Below the pieces are notes generated by a model, which did not search any database, had not been told where the DNA came from, and was given only the letters and a program-made list of their open reading frames with translations. A stretch of DNA of 64,000 nt. Source: Flammeovirga agarivorans (GTDB taxonomy: Bacteria; Bacteroidota; Bacteroidia; Cytophagales; Flammeovirgaceae). Below are positions 8,602 to 17,971 of this stretch, one piece after another (the stretch's first letter is position 1; every line of letters starts with the position of its first letter). The stretch covers positions 445,449-509,448 of the forward strand of contig NZ_JABAIL010000002.1 in NCBI RefSeq assembly GCF_012641475.1, given 5' to 3'. A program made the position numbers and the translations under genes.

Positions 8602-9522
8602 ATGTCAATTTTTAAAAGAATAATAGTAGCACTCGATGGATCTTCAAAAGATGAGCCTTTATTAAAACACGCCCACGAATATATTCAAAAAAATCTCTCT
8701 GAAAAGATATATTTTATTCATGTTCAAGAATCATTAGAATTACCTGATGACGTTGTAAGCAAATATCCAGATATGCTTAGTCCGTTAGATGAGTCTATTA
8801 AAACAACGATGAATAACCTTATTCATGAGCATATCCCTAATATTGAAAATTTTGACTATGATCTTATCATTGAAGAAGGCGACCCTGCCGAAACCATCAT
8901 TAAAGTAACTAAGAGGAAACAAGCAGATTTAATTATCATCGGAACAAAATCAATTGCTGCAAGAACAGGTGCCGTTGCAAGAAAAGTAGCTTCCTTCTCC
9001 CCTTGCTCTGTATTATTTGCTCCTGATTTAATTAAAACAACTCAACCAAAAATTCTTTTACCATTAGACTTTTCAGAATCATCAAAAGATTGTCTAAACC
9101 AAATTGAAGAGATGGCTAGTCTGATTGATACAACTTTTGTAAAAGCGATCAACTGTTATAAAGTCCCTACAGGATACTCTACCACAGGTAAAAGCTATGA
9201 AGAAGTAGCTAAAGTTCTAGAGGAAGTCTCACAAAAGAAACTAGACCACTTTGTTGCTAAAACTAAGAAACCAGAATTGGTGGAAACAAAAGCTATATTA
9301 ATGAAAGATGGTCAATCTGTAGCAGAGACGATCTATGAGACAGCGAAGAAAGAAGAAGCCAATATTATCGTTATTGGATCTAAAACAAGAACTTGGATGG
9401 CTTCTATGTTACTAAGTAGTACTGCAGAAGACTTACTTGCTTCCGATATTGGTTTACCGATCTTAATTTATAAAAGCAAAGGAAAAACTGAAGATATTTT
9501 TGCATTCTTTGATCGAATCTAG
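8602..9522 (+). CDS. Universal stress protein with two tandem UspA domains
   Basis: 306 residues made of two UspA folds. Domain 1 (about 1-145) starts with the strand KRIIVALDGS and ends at SPCSVLFAPD; domain 2 (about 150-290) starts at PKILLPLDFSESS and ends at GLPILIYKS. Each half has the usual A-D-L-I-I-I-G-T or A-N-I-I-V-I-G-S strand-loop. The ATP-binding G-x2-G-x9-G-S/T motif is not intact in either half, so nucleotide binding is doubtful. UspA tandem proteins are soluble cytoplasmic stress proteins. It is a single gene closed by a strong terminator at 9555. Which stress induces it cannot be read here. Confidence 0.9.
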   Translation: MSIFKRIIVALDGSSKDEPLLKHAHEYIQKNLSEKIYFIHVQESLELPDDVVSKYPDMLSPLDESIKTTMNNLIHEHIPNIENFDYDLIIEEGDPAETIIKVTKRKQADLIIIGTKSIAARTGAVARKVASFSPCSVLFAPDLIKTTQPKILLPLDFSESSKDCLNQIEEMASLIDTTFVKAINCYKVPTGYSTTGKSYEEVAKVLEEVSQKKLDHFVAKTKKPELVETKAILMKDGQSVAETIYETAKKEEANIIVIGSKTRTWMASMLLSSTAEDLLASDIGLPILIYKSKGKTEDIFAFFDRI

Positions 9523-9554
9523 AATGCTCAAAAATGATAATATCATAAAAATCA

Positions 9555-9601
9555 ATAAGGGTTTCTACTGTAATTTCAAACATTACAATAGAAACCCTTA
9601 T
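9555..9601 (+). terminator. Strong hairpin terminator after the universal stress gene
   Basis: 20-bp arms (9555-9574 and 9582-9601) with a single mismatch, built around AAGGGTTTCTA and its complement, followed by TTTTATTT. Confidence 0.85.
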
Positions 9602-9782
9602 TTTATTTAAAGTTAATAACTAATGTCTTTTAAACACTTTAATAAATTAGAAATTAATATGTAAAAAAGGGTGAAGAAAATCATCTTATTTAAGAGAAAA
9701 TTATAAGCATCTTTATAGTTATTAAGGTGCATTTTTGTATCGACATAAATTAAAAATCTCAAACTTAACATTCTTTCATTAT

Positions 9783-11405
9783 ATGGAGATGTTTTATTCG
9801 CTACTACAATCAGATTACGTAGCATTATTCGCAATTATAGCTTTCGGAATATTATTAGGTAAAGTAAGTGTAAAAGGAGTATCATTTGGATTGTCAGCAG
9901 TTATTTTCGTGGCAATGTTTTATGGTTATCTTACTAATGCTTTAGGCATGGAAGACTTTGCTATACCCGGAATTATCCAAAAAATAGGCCTTCTTTTATT
10001 TATCTTCACTATCGGTATGCAAGCCGGTCCATCTTTCTTTGAAGCTTTCAAGTCTCAAGGAAGTAAGCTGATTATTCTTGCAGTAATTGCCGTATTTTCT
10101 GGAGGTCTCGTTACATTTTTATTAGGATATTTATTTGATGTAGACTTTAAAATTGCAGTAGGTCTTCTTACAGGTGCACTCACATCAACTCCTGGTTTAG
10201 CCGCTGCCATTGAAAGTTCTCAATCACCTTTAGCCTCTATCGGTTATGGTATTGCCTACCCATTTGGTGTTATTGGTGTTATCCTTTTTGTAAAATTAGC
10301 CCCTAAGATTTTTGGCATTAGTGTAGAACAGCAAGAGCTTAAATATGAAGAAGAAGCTAATGCAGGTACACCAGAATTAATGAACAATAACTTCATTGTT
10401 ACCAATGACAATATTCATGGTAAAACAATTGGAGATTTAAATATTCGTTTCATGACAAAAGCCAATATTTCTAGAGTCATGGAACCTAATAAAGAAAGTA
10501 AGCCACCTACCAAAGAAACAGTACTTCATAAAGGCGACTTAGTGAAAGCTGTAGGTACTGCAGATGCATTAAAACGTGTTGAAATTCTTTTGGGTGAAAA
10601 AACTGATACTAAAATTCCTCGTTCTGGTATACATGAAATCCGTTGGTTTGTGATTTCATCAAGAAACGTAGTAGGTAAAACATTAGGTGAATTAGATTTA
10701 CATAATAACTATTTAGCTACAGTAACTAGGGTTAGAAGAGCAGGTGTAGACTTAACTCCCCGTCCATCTACAAGATTAAGATTTGGTGATAAAATTTTAA
10801 TCTCATCTACAAAAGGTAACGTAGAAGGTCTTACAGAATTATTTGGTGATAGTATCAAAATGGTAGAAACTCCAAGTTTCCTTCCAGTTGCATTGGGTAT
10901 TATCGTTGGTATTTTATTAGGTAAAATTGAAGTACCATTACCAGGTGGTAGTGCTTTCTCACTAGGACTTACAGGTGGTGTATTAATGGCTGCATTAGGT
11001 TTATCAAGATTAGGTAAAACAGGACCAATTATCTGGCATTTACCGTCTAATGCCAATGCACTATTACGTCAGTTTGGACTGTTATTATTCTTAACTCCTG
11101 TAGGAGTTGGAGCAGGTACAAAGTTAGTAGCCACAATCAGTGAATATGGTTTCCAATTATTCGGAATTGGTGCAGTTATCACTTTAGTACCTATGTTGTG
11201 TGTTACAATTATTGGACACTTTGTATTGAAAGTTAATTTCCTTTCTCTAATGGGTGCTTTAACAGGTGGTATGACTTCTACTCCTGGTCTAAGTGCAATG
11301 GACAATATGACAGAGAGCGATGCTCCACAAGTAGCCTATGCGACGGTTTATCCATTCGCATTAGTATCTATTATTATTGTTGCTCAGATAATTGGAGGAT
11401 TATAA
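9783..11405 (+). CDS. AspT/YidE/YbjL-type membrane transporter with TrkA-C domains
   Basis: 540 residues from the ATG at 9783; a TTG farther left (9735) would add an unlikely polar leader. The layout is that of the aspartate-alanine exchanger family: an N-terminal bundle of about five membrane helices, a soluble middle with two TrkA-C domains (about residues 190-270 and 285-365), and a C-terminal membrane bundle. The family duplication mark G-A-L-T-S-T-P-G-L occurs in the first half and G-G-M-T-S-T-P-G-L in the second, each followed by a Y-P-F. The transported substrate is not known; TrkA-C domains suggest gating by a small ligand. Cytoplasmic membrane. It converges on the hydrolase gene and shares a terminator with it. 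Confidence 0.88.
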   Translation: MEMFYSLLQSDYVALFAIIAFGILLGKVSVKGVSFGLSAVIFVAMFYGYLTNALGMEDFAIPGIIQKIGLLLFIFTIGMQAGPSFFEAFKSQGSKLIILAVIAVFSGGLVTFLLGYLFDVDFKIAVGLLTGALTSTPGLAAAIESSQSPLASIGYGIAYPFGVIGVILFVKLAPKIFGISVEQQELKYEEEANAGTPELMNNNFIVTNDNIHGKTIGDLNIRFMTKANISRVMEPNKESKPPTKETVLHKGDLVKAVGTADALKRVEILLGEKTDTKIPRSGIHEIRWFVISSRNVVGKTLGELDLHNNYLATVTRVRRAGVDLTPRPSTRLRFGDKILISSTKGNVEGLTELFGDSIKMVETPSFLPVALGIIVGILLGKIEVPLPGGSAFSLGLTGGVLMAALGLSRLGKTGPIIWHLPSNANALLRQFGLLLFLTPVGVGAGTKLVATISEYGFQLFGIGAVITLVPMLCVTIIGHFVLKVNFLSLMGALTGGMTSTPGLSAMDNMTESDAPQVAYATVYPFALVSIIIVAQIIGGL

Positions 11406-11430
11406 TTAAAATAGAAATTACAATATATAA

Positions 11431-11462
11431 AAACACCTGTAGGAAATATTCTACAGGTGTTT
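11431..11462. terminator. Bidirectional terminator between convergent genes
   Basis: Perfect 12-bp arms AAACACCTGTAG / CTACAGGTGTTT with an 8-base loop. There is a T run on the right and an A-rich run on the left, so it can serve both the transporter and the hydrolase genes. Confidence 0.8.
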
Positions 11463-11470
11463 TTTTGTGT

Positions 11471-12310
11471 TTAATTCTTTTCAATGAATGAAAGCATCTC
11501 GTTCAGAACTTCTGCTTTTATTTTTTCATTATGCATTTCATGTCTTAATCCTTCCCAAGATTTAAAAGTCATTAGATCACTTGGTGCATTTTCTGAAAAT
11601 AGCTTTGATGCTTGATGCGATGTGATTTTATCATCATCTCCATGCATTAAAAGAGTATCTACTGAAAGATCTTTTGCATGTTCAATATTGTATTCACCAG
11701 CATCTTTTACCCCAAAATATAAAGCTGTACAAATCTTATTATGTACTAATGGGTCTTTCATATAAACATCTCCTACAGAAAGGTCTGTTGAAAGGTCTTC
11801 TGGATTTAATTTGGATGGAATAACAAAGTCTTTAATTAATCCTCCTACAAATTTTCCAATCTTTTCCTGCCATGCAGGTGGATCATTGGCTAAACGTAAC
11901 CAAGGACTAGTAATAATAGCCCCTTTCAGATATTTAGGCTGTTCCTTGAGGAGAAAGGAAGATACAATATTCCCTCCCATACTATGACCATAAATATAGA
12001 TAGGTACATCAGGAAATTTCTCACTAACTAGAGCCATAAACTCGGCAACATTAATCAAAACATCGTTATAACTCGGTACTACTCCTCTTTTCCCTGTTGT
12101 TTTCCCATGTCCTCTTTGATCATAGCCAATAAAACCTATTTGATGGCTCGTAAAAAAATTAGCAACATGACCATACCGTTGAATATGTTCACCAAAACCA
12201 TGCACCAAACATACGATACCTTTTAATTTCTCATCGTTTTCAGGCAACCAACATTTACCATAGATATCTACTTTATCAGTGGTTTGCCAACTGTATTCAA
12301 ATGTTTTCAT
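11471..12310 (-). CDS. Alpha/beta hydrolase, monoacylglycerol lipase-like
   Basis: 279 residues from the ATG at 12310 (MKTFEYSW); upstream in-frame codons to 12379 add a leader not seen in the family. The nucleophile elbow is G-H-S-M-G-G with Ser110, the oxyanion region is VHGFGEH at about 36-42, and YDQRGHGKTTGKRG at 63-76 is the hallmark of the lysophospholipase/monoglyceride lipase group (Hydrolase_4). The acid is in MHGDDDKIT and the His in GLRHEMHNE near the C-terminus. The triad is complete. Likely cytoplasmic or peripheral, cleaving monoacylglycerol or lysophospholipid esters, though the true substrate is unproven. Single gene, divergent from yicC. Confidence 0.88.
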   Translation of the reverse strand: MKTFEYSWQTTDKVDIYGKCWLPENDEKLKGIVCLVHGFGEHIQRYGHVANFFTSHQIGFIGYDQRGHGKTTGKRGVVPSYNDVLINVAEFMALVSEKFPDVPIYIYGHSMGGNIVSSFLLKEQPKYLKGAIITSPWLRLANDPPAWQEKIGKFVGGLIKDFVIPSKLNPEDLSTDLSVGDVYMKDPLVHNKICTALYFGVKDAGEYNIEHAKDLSVDTLLMHGDDDKITSHQASKLFSENAPSDLMTFKSWEGLRHEMHNEKIKAEVLNEMLSFIEKN

Positions 12311-12551
12311 TAGTTTATTGAATATATGATTTATTGATAGATTGTATTTACAGCATAAAATCTTTAGAATTAACTTCAAAATAGCATTTTTTCATTTTCT
12401 TATACTTTTTATTGAATAATAATTTCAGTGAATGATTATTCGGAAAAATGAAAACAGTATATTTACCCATAATAGCGTTATTGTATTTTCGTACCATTAC
12501 AATAATATCGACTTCAAACAAACTTGTATTTAGCACTTATATATTAATCTT

Positions 12552-13430
12552 ATGATACAATCGATGACGGGCTTCGGCCAAGAAAGTATAGAAAATGATC
12601 AACTCAGTGTATCTATTGAGATCAAAACATTAAACTCAAAGAACGCTGATTGTAATATCAAAATGTCATCGGCTTTCTCTGATAAAGAAATTGAGTTAAG
12701 AAATTTACTTTCTTCAAGTTTACAGAGAGGTAAAATTCTTCTTCTATTAAATTACACATCAAAAAGACAAGAATCTCTTAAGGCTTCATTGAATACTGAA
12801 GTAATCAAAAGCTACTACAGAGATTTAAAGAGTATTTCTACTGACCTTGATGAAAGTAATGAACAATTACTACAGATTGTCATGGGAATGCCTGAGGTAT
12901 ATACGAAAGAGAATAATGAAGATGTTCTTGCTGAAGACTGGCCAGTTGTTCATAATGCAATTAAAACGGCTATCGGACGTACTATCGAGTTTAGAAAGCA
13001 TGAAGGTGAGGCATTAGAAAAGGCCTTAAGATCATCTATTGAAAAGATTACTGAATACCTTGAGGAAGTGAAAAGATTAGATCCTCAAAGAATTGAAAGA
13101 CTAAAAGAGAAATTAAAGAATCAAGTTGCTGAATTCGAAAAGAATGACAATTTCGATCAAAGTAGATTTGAACAAGAACTGATTTTCTATATTGAAAAAC
13201 TTGATATAAATGAAGAGAAAGTCCGTTTAACACAGCACTTGAAATATTTTATTCAAACTTTAGAACAACCAGTATCAAACGGTAAAAAGTTAGGCTTTAT
13301 ATCACAAGAGATTGGTAGAGAAATCAATACGATTGGCTCTAAAGCGAATGATGTAAATATTCAGAAAGTAGTCGTTAACATGAAAGACGAACTCGAAAAG
13401 ATCAAAGAACAAAACTTAAACGTTCTTTAA
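12552..13430 (+). CDS. yicC: YicC/YloC family endoribonuclease
   Basis: 292 residues, the usual length. It starts with the family signature MIQSMTGFG and ends with the conserved block GFISQEIGREINTIGSKANDVNIQ, both diagnostic. YicC proteins are cytoplasmic metal-dependent endoribonucleases; E. coli YicC takes part in decay of the small RNA RyhB, and the family forms toroidal oligomers. The ATG at 12552 starts the signature directly, so the start is firm. It stands alone on the plus strand, closed by the bidirectional terminator at 13433. The frequent pairing with guanylate kinase (gmk) is not seen here. Confidence 0.95.
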   Translation: MIQSMTGFGQESIENDQLSVSIEIKTLNSKNADCNIKMSSAFSDKEIELRNLLSSSLQRGKILLLLNYTSKRQESLKASLNTEVIKSYYRDLKSISTDLDESNEQLLQIVMGMPEVYTKENNEDVLAEDWPVVHNAIKTAIGRTIEFRKHEGEALEKALRSSIEKITEYLEEVKRLDPQRIERLKEKLKNQVAEFEKNDNFDQSRFEQELIFYIEKLDINEEKVRLTQHLKYFIQTLEQPVSNGKKLGFISQEIGREINTIGSKANDVNIQKVVVNMKDELEKIKEQNLNVL

Positions 13431-13432
13431 AG

Positions 13433-13469
13433 AAAAAGGGGAATTGAATACTAATCAATTCCCCTTTTT
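13433..13469. terminator. Bidirectional terminator between yicC and galE
   Basis: Perfect 15-bp arms (13433-13447 and 13455-13469) around GGGGAATTGA, 7-base loop, A-run on the left and T-run on the right. Confidence 0.85.
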
Positions 13470-13484
13470 TATATTCCAATACTA

Positions 13485-14513
13485 TTAACAATCTCCTTCT
13501 CTTAGATTTTTCTCCCAAGCCCAGGCAGAACTCATCATATCATCCAACCCTCGATTGGCTTTCCACCCTAAGACTTCATTGGCGATAGTGGTATCGGCCC
13601 AAATCTGTTCTACATCACCCTCTCTACGGTCTACAATCTTATATTTTACCGGAAGACCATTAGCTTCTTCAAAAGCATTAATCACCTGTAAAACCGAACT
13701 TCCTGTTCCAGTACCAAGATTAAAGAATTCGTAGTTCTCTTCATTTCTGCCTTCCAATAACCTTTCAGCAGCAATAATATGTGCTTGTGCAAGATCTACC
13801 ACATGAATATAATCACGTACTGCCGAACCATCTACAGTATTATAGTCACTTCCGAATACAGAAAGTTGATCCCTTAAACCTATAGCCGTTTGAGTAATAA
13901 AAGGCACTAAATTTTGAGGTACTCCTTTAGGCAGTTCACCTATCAAAGCAGATTTATGTGCACCTACTGGGTTGAAATACCTTAAAGCGATCGCTTTGAT
14001 CTCAGGATATGCCTTTACACTATCTCTAAGGATCTCTTCACAAATTTGCTTTGTATTTCCATACGGAGACTCTGCAGGTTGCACAGGGGCATTTTCTGTT
14101 ACTGGCAATGACTCAGGCTGGCCATAAACAGTACAAGATGATGAAAAGACCATGTTTTGAACCTTATACTTACGCATACAATTCAAAAGGTTAATCAAAG
14201 ACACCAAGTTGTTTTGATAATATCTTAATGGTTCCTGAACAGACTCACCCACCGCTTTAAAAGCAGCGAAATGAATTACTGCTTCAAGGTTTGAATACTT
14301 TTGAAACATCTTATCAGTACCGGCTGCATCTACTAAATCCAACTCTTCAAAAATAGGACGGATGCCACTAATTTTTTCTATTCTATCAACTACATCTTTT
14401 TCTGAGTTCGATAAGTCATCCACAATAACGACTTCGTAGCCTTTATTTTGTAATTCAACTACTGTGTGTGAACCGATATAGCCTGTTCCACCCGTTACAA
14501 GTATCTGTTTCAT
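13485..14513 (-). CDS. galE: UDP-glucose 4-epimerase
   Basis: 342 residues, typical for GalE. It converts UDP-glucose and UDP-galactose through a bound NAD. The NAD-binding glycine motif is VTGGTGYIGSH (6-16), the catalytic Ser/Thr region is VFSSSCTVYG (122-131), and the Tyr-x3-Lys pair is Y151-K155 in SPYGNTK. The block ALRYFNPVGAHKSALIGE and the segment DGSAVRDYIHVVDLA are diagnostic for GalE within the extended SDR group. Cytoplasmic; supplies UDP-galactose for surface polysaccharide or galactose use. It lies 24 bp downstream of the subtilase gene on the same strand and may share its transcript. Confidence 0.97.
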   Translation of the reverse strand: MKQILVTGGTGYIGSHTVVELQNKGYEVVIVDDLSNSEKDVVDRIEKISGIRPIFEELDLVDAAGTDKMFQKYSNLEAVIHFAAFKAVGESVQEPLRYYQNNLVSLINLLNCMRKYKVQNMVFSSSCTVYGQPESLPVTENAPVQPAESPYGNTKQICEEILRDSVKAYPEIKAIALRYFNPVGAHKSALIGELPKGVPQNLVPFITQTAIGLRDQLSVFGSDYNTVDGSAVRDYIHVVDLAQAHIIAAERLLEGRNEENYEFFNLGTGTGSSVLQVINAFEEANGLPVKYKIVDRREGDVEQIWADTTIANEVLGWKANRGLDDMMSSAWAWEKNLREGDC

Positions 14514-14537
14514 GATTAATATTTAAGAATAAATGTG

Positions 14538-16118
14538 TTAGTTAATTTTTAACTTTAAAGTTGTCGCTCCATTCTCAGATTCTATGTGCAATAGAGCATA
14601 TTGTTTTCTCAATTTTTGAGGTACTTTTATTTCCATTGTAGAAATGAGTTGATGATACTCCTTCTTTTTAATGGCTTTCCCTGATAAATCATGCCATACT
14701 ACTTTTATGGATTTATTGATCAGTTCTGTGGGTAAATCCAATTTCACCGTTTCCCCATCGACAGGATTTGGATATGCTTTAATTGATAATATCGAAGGTT
14801 CTTGATCTGTTCCGGTGATGTTAACAGCCAAAGCAAAATCAGGAACTCCATAACCATATAACGAATCTGGTGAAGTATATCTATCTGCAGATGCCCTGAT
14901 AATTCTAATTGCTTCGATTGGAGAAAGTTCTGGTCTGGCTTCCAACAAACCTGCTGCAAAACTAGCCATTTGGGGCGCTGCAAAAGATGTCCCATTACTT
15001 ACTTTTTGATTTCCATTTTCATCAATCACCTGGCACCCTTGACCCAATGCCATTACATCTGGTTTTATGCGGTTATCAGCTGTATTACCCGTAGAACTTG
15101 AATAAGCTCTATTTCCTGCAGCACTTACAGAACCTACCGTTAATACAAAAGGGGAATCACCCGGAAAAGTAACCTTTCTCCAATTGTACGAACCTTCATT
15201 TCCTGCAGAAACTACTACTAATATTCCTTTTGTAAATGCATGGTTTGCTCCTAATGAAATCCATGCCGTTTCTCCATCTAAATCATCATGAGTATAGTTT
15301 TGAGTGGGATCGTCAAAGTCATAATATCCTAATGAACTTTGAATAATATCAGCACCTAAAGAATCAGCCCTTTCAGCAGCAACTACCCACATCAATTCTT
15401 CAATCCTTGTTTCAGAATTTACATATTCTGTTCTATACAAAGAATAGGTAGATAATGGAGAGCCTCCAACAAAATTCCCATCTATATTTGCCGCCATTGT
15501 AGACAATACTTCTGTGCCATGTCTATGATCATCTTCTACAATTTCATCTTTTGAATAAAGGTCATAGATTTCTCCAAAAGAAGTATTCTCAAAATGATCG
15601 ATAGAATTATAATTCTTAAAGCCAGCATCTAGAACAGCGATATGAATTCCTTCTCCTTTATATCCTAATTCATGCATTTTGTCGACGCCAATCATTTCCG
15701 ATTGGATTTCAGCATTACCAAAATCAGTTGACACTTTAATGTCATCAATAGTATTGGTTCCTCCCATTGATTTATCACTCATGTTAAGGACACTGGACAC
15801 ATGCGGTAATGCTGAAATAGTTGATGAATCAGCATCAGACACAATCACGCCATTAAACCACCTCATGGGATGCCAAATTGTTGCCCCTGTATTTTCTACT
15901 GCAGAGATATAAGAGGCCACTACAGGCAAATCTGTGGAGTCTATAGCAATATTGTATTTCTCTCTTCGATCAATAGCCTCTTGAGAAAGGTATTCCGCCG
16001 GAGTATCTAATGAATAAGTAGTATCATCTTTTCCATCAAAAACGACGAGATAATATTTTTCTTGAGCGAATAATTGAATGGTCAGTAATAATAGAGTAAT
16101 AGTATATATAAGCTTCAT
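14538..16118 (-). CDS. Secreted subtilisin-like (S8) serine protease with T9SS sorting domain
   Basis: 526 residues: signal peptide 1-18 (cleavage after LFAQ), a propeptide-like region to about 125, an S8 domain, and a C-terminal sorting domain from about 448 (AYPNPVDG) that directs type IX export. The catalytic triad is complete: D164 in VLDAG, H200 in HRHGTEV, S378 in NGTSFAAP; the oxyanion Asn is N307 in SAGNEG. It is expected outside the cell or on the surface, degrading proteins, with activation by removal of the prodomain. The sorting domain ends in a Lys-rich strand as usual. It lies upstream of galE with a 24-bp gap. Confidence 0.93.
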   Translation of the reverse strand: MKLIYTITLLLLTIQLFAQEKYYLVVFDGKDDTTYSLDTPAEYLSQEAIDRREKYNIAIDSTDLPVVASYISAVENTGATIWHPMRWFNGVIVSDADSSTISALPHVSSVLNMSDKSMGGTNTIDDIKVSTDFGNAEIQSEMIGVDKMHELGYKGEGIHIAVLDAGFKNYNSIDHFENTSFGEIYDLYSKDEIVEDDHRHGTEVLSTMAANIDGNFVGGSPLSTYSLYRTEYVNSETRIEELMWVVAAERADSLGADIIQSSLGYYDFDDPTQNYTHDDLDGETAWISLGANHAFTKGILVVVSAGNEGSYNWRKVTFPGDSPFVLTVGSVSAAGNRAYSSSTGNTADNRIKPDVMALGQGCQVIDENGNQKVSNGTSFAAPQMASFAAGLLEARPELSPIEAIRIIRASADRYTSPDSLYGYGVPDFALAVNITGTDQEPSILSIKAYPNPVDGETVKLDLPTELINKSIKVVWHDLSGKAIKKKEYHQLISTMEIKVPQKLRKQYALLHIESENGATTLKLKIN

Positions 16119-16244
16119 AAATTAATTTCTAATAAAATCGCTAATTTCTAAATATAATTTAGCAAAAATCAAACAAGATATATGATGAAATGTTTATTAT
16201 CTTAAATAATGTAATTACAAAGATTTCGATAATATTTTAATTAT

Positions 16245-17552
16245 ATGGAAAAAATATCTATTGTTTGGCTTAGAAGAGATTTAAGATTAGTAGATAATGT
16301 AGCCTTACATCATGCATTAAGTACATCAAAGCATGTACTTCCTATATTTATTTTTGATAAAAATATCTTAGAAGACCTAAACGATAGACAAGACCCGAGA
16401 GTCAATTTTATCCATCAGCAATTAAACGGCATTAAAGAACAGCTTGAGGAACTCGGCAGTACTCTTTATACTATTTATGACACTCCCACTAATGCTTGGA
16501 AAAAATTAGTGAGTACATATGATATTAGTGCTGTACATACAAATCATGACTATGAACCTTATGCATTAGAGAGAGATCAAGAAATAAATACCATTTTAGC
16601 TGACAAACAAATTCCCTTTATCACTCATAAAGACCAATGTATTTTTGAAAAAGAAGAGATTACCAAAGATGACGGATCGCCTTATGTAGTGTTTACTCCT
16701 TACTCAAGAAAGTGGAAATTAAGACTGCAAGAAAACCCTGAAGCAATACAACACTTTGATTGCAGTTTGGTTGAGAACTATTACTCATGTTCTCCTGAAG
16801 CAATGGTATCATTGGGCGATATGGGATTTGAGAATTCAGGTAAAGTCATTCCTCCACTTTCATTAGACTTGGATATTGTAACGAATTATGATCAGCAACG
16901 AGATTTCCCTAGTATAAAGGGAACTACACACCTAGGTATTCACCTTCGTTTCGGCACTATCAGTGTAAGGGAAGTACTGAGACAAAGTTATCAATTGAAT
17001 GAGGTATTTATGAATCAAATCATATGGAGAGACTTTTATATGATGATCCTTTTTCACTTTCCACATGTGGTTTCCAATAACTACAACAGAAAGTACGATA
17101 AGGTGATATGGGAAAACAACGAGGAATATTTTGAGGCGTGGAAAAATGGCAAAACAGGATACCCAATCGTAGATGCTGCCATGAATGAATTAAACACTAC
17201 AGGGTACATGCACAACAGAGCAAGAATGATTGTTGCCAGCTTCCTTTGTAAACACTTACTGATTGATTGGAAATGGGGTGAAGCCTATTTTGCAGAGAAG
17301 TTATTAGATTTTGATTTATCCGCTAATAATGGTAGTTGGCAATGGGCTGCAGGAACGGGTACAGATGCTCAACCTTACTTTAGAGTTTTCAATCCAGAAT
17401 CACAAATGAAGAAATTTGATAAAGACTTAAAGTACATCAAGAAATGGATTCCTAACTTTGATCCAAAAAATTATATTGAACCCATTGTTGAGCACAAAAC
17501 TGCAAGATTAAAAGCCATCGACACCTACAAAAAAGCACTCAATGCAGAATAA
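16245..17552 (+). CDS. phr: Deoxyribodipyrimidine photolyase (class I photolyase/cryptochrome family)
   Basis: 435 residues. The N-terminal Rossmann antenna domain begins ISIVWLRRDLRLVDN. The C-terminal FAD domain carries TGYPIVDAAMNEL, MHNRARMIVASFL and the diagnostic block DLSANNGSWQWAAGTGTDAQPYFRVFNP, close to E. coli-type CPD photolyase. The Asn in SANNGS is the residue facing the flavin N5 in photolyases, which favours repair over a pure cryptochrome role. The enzyme would split cyclobutane pyrimidine dimers with blue or near-UV light. The antenna chromophore cannot be told from sequence. Single gene; its stop codon sits in the loop of its own terminator hairpin. Confidence 0.93.
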   Translation: MEKISIVWLRRDLRLVDNVALHHALSTSKHVLPIFIFDKNILEDLNDRQDPRVNFIHQQLNGIKEQLEELGSTLYTIYDTPTNAWKKLVSTYDISAVHTNHDYEPYALERDQEINTILADKQIPFITHKDQCIFEKEEITKDDGSPYVVFTPYSRKWKLRLQENPEAIQHFDCSLVENYYSCSPEAMVSLGDMGFENSGKVIPPLSLDLDIVTNYDQQRDFPSIKGTTHLGIHLRFGTISVREVLRQSYQLNEVFMNQIIWRDFYMMILFHFPHVVSNNYNRKYDKVIWENNEEYFEAWKNGKTGYPIVDAAMNELNTTGYMHNRARMIVASFLCKHLLIDWKWGEAYFAEKLLDFDLSANNGSWQWAAGTGTDAQPYFRVFNPESQMKKFDKDLKYIKKWIPNFDPKNYIEPIVEHKTARLKAIDTYKKALNAE

Positions 17553-17565
17553 CATTGAGTGCTTT
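17532..17565 (+). terminator. Terminator hairpin overlapping the photolyase stop codon
   Basis: Perfect 13-bp arms AAAGCACTCAATG (17532-17544) and CATTGAGTGCTTT (17553-17565). The left arm is coding sequence and the TAA stop (17550-17552) lies in the loop. Confidence 0.7.
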
Positions 17566-17576
17566 CATATATCAAT

Positions 17577-17602
17577 AAATCAGGAGACTACCCTCCTGAT
17601 TT
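17577..17602. terminator. Terminator hairpin at the 3' end of the SUI1 gene
   Basis: Perfect 10-bp arms AAATCAGGAG / CTCCTGATTT overlapping the SUI1 stop codon, with a T run on the plus side. It probably ends the hutG-ung-ftsX-SUI1 transcript and backs up the photolyase terminator. Confidence 0.6.
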
Positions 17603-17944
17603 TTTTGCTTTATAGCCTGCTGCTTTTAACAGTTCAAGTACTTTATCTCTAAAGTCTCCTTGGATGATAATTTCTCCATCTTTTGCTGAACCGCCTACGC
17701 CACATTTAGACTTTAGTGTTTTTGCAAGGGCTTTTAAATCATCATCAGAACCCTCAAAACCAGTCACTAATGTTGCCGACTTCCCCTTACGATTTTTGCG
17801 ATCAAGCATTACTCTCAAATCTTGTTGATTTGGAGGAAGTGTTTCTACTTCTTCATCCCCATCATAATCGTAATCATAATCAGGGTCAGTACTGAAAACT
17901 ACACCCAAACGATCTTTCCAATCTCCTGAATCTTTTTTACCCAT
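17588..17944 (-). CDS. SUI1/eIF1-like translation factor (YciH family)
   Basis: 118 residues. The C-terminal ~75 residues match the SUI1 fold: the basic strand [15 protein letters not shown], then [28 protein letters not shown], the family hallmark. E. coli YciH and eukaryotic eIF1 share this fold and bind the small ribosomal subunit, where they influence start-codon selection. The N-terminal 40 residues are a short lead with an unusual run of Asp-Tyr ([11 protein letters not shown], about 20-30) and acidic residues, likely disordered. Last gene of the minus-strand cluster, 27 bp after ftsX. The physiological role in bacteria is unsettled. Confidence 0.9.
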   Translation of the reverse strand: MGKKDSGDWKDRLGVVFSTDPDYDYDYDGDEEVETLPPNQQDLRVMLDRKNRKGKSATLVTGFEGSDDDLKALAKTLKSKCGVGGSAKDGEIIIQGDFRDKVLELLKAAGYKAKKSGG

Positions 17945-17971
17945 TACTTTATATATTTAATAACGACTTTT

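Noticed and set aside
9735-9785. TTG start for the transporter
   Set aside because: It adds 16 polar residues before the first membrane helix, while the ATG at 9783 gives the usual family start.
9613-9834. A 73-codon minus-strand frame
   Set aside because: It overlaps the start of the transporter gene, and looks like a translation of AT-rich intergenic sequence.
12348-12536. A 62-codon minus-strand frame before the hydrolase
   Set aside because: AT-rich, no recognisable motif, lies in the upstream region shared with yicC, and has no promoter box or terminator of its own.
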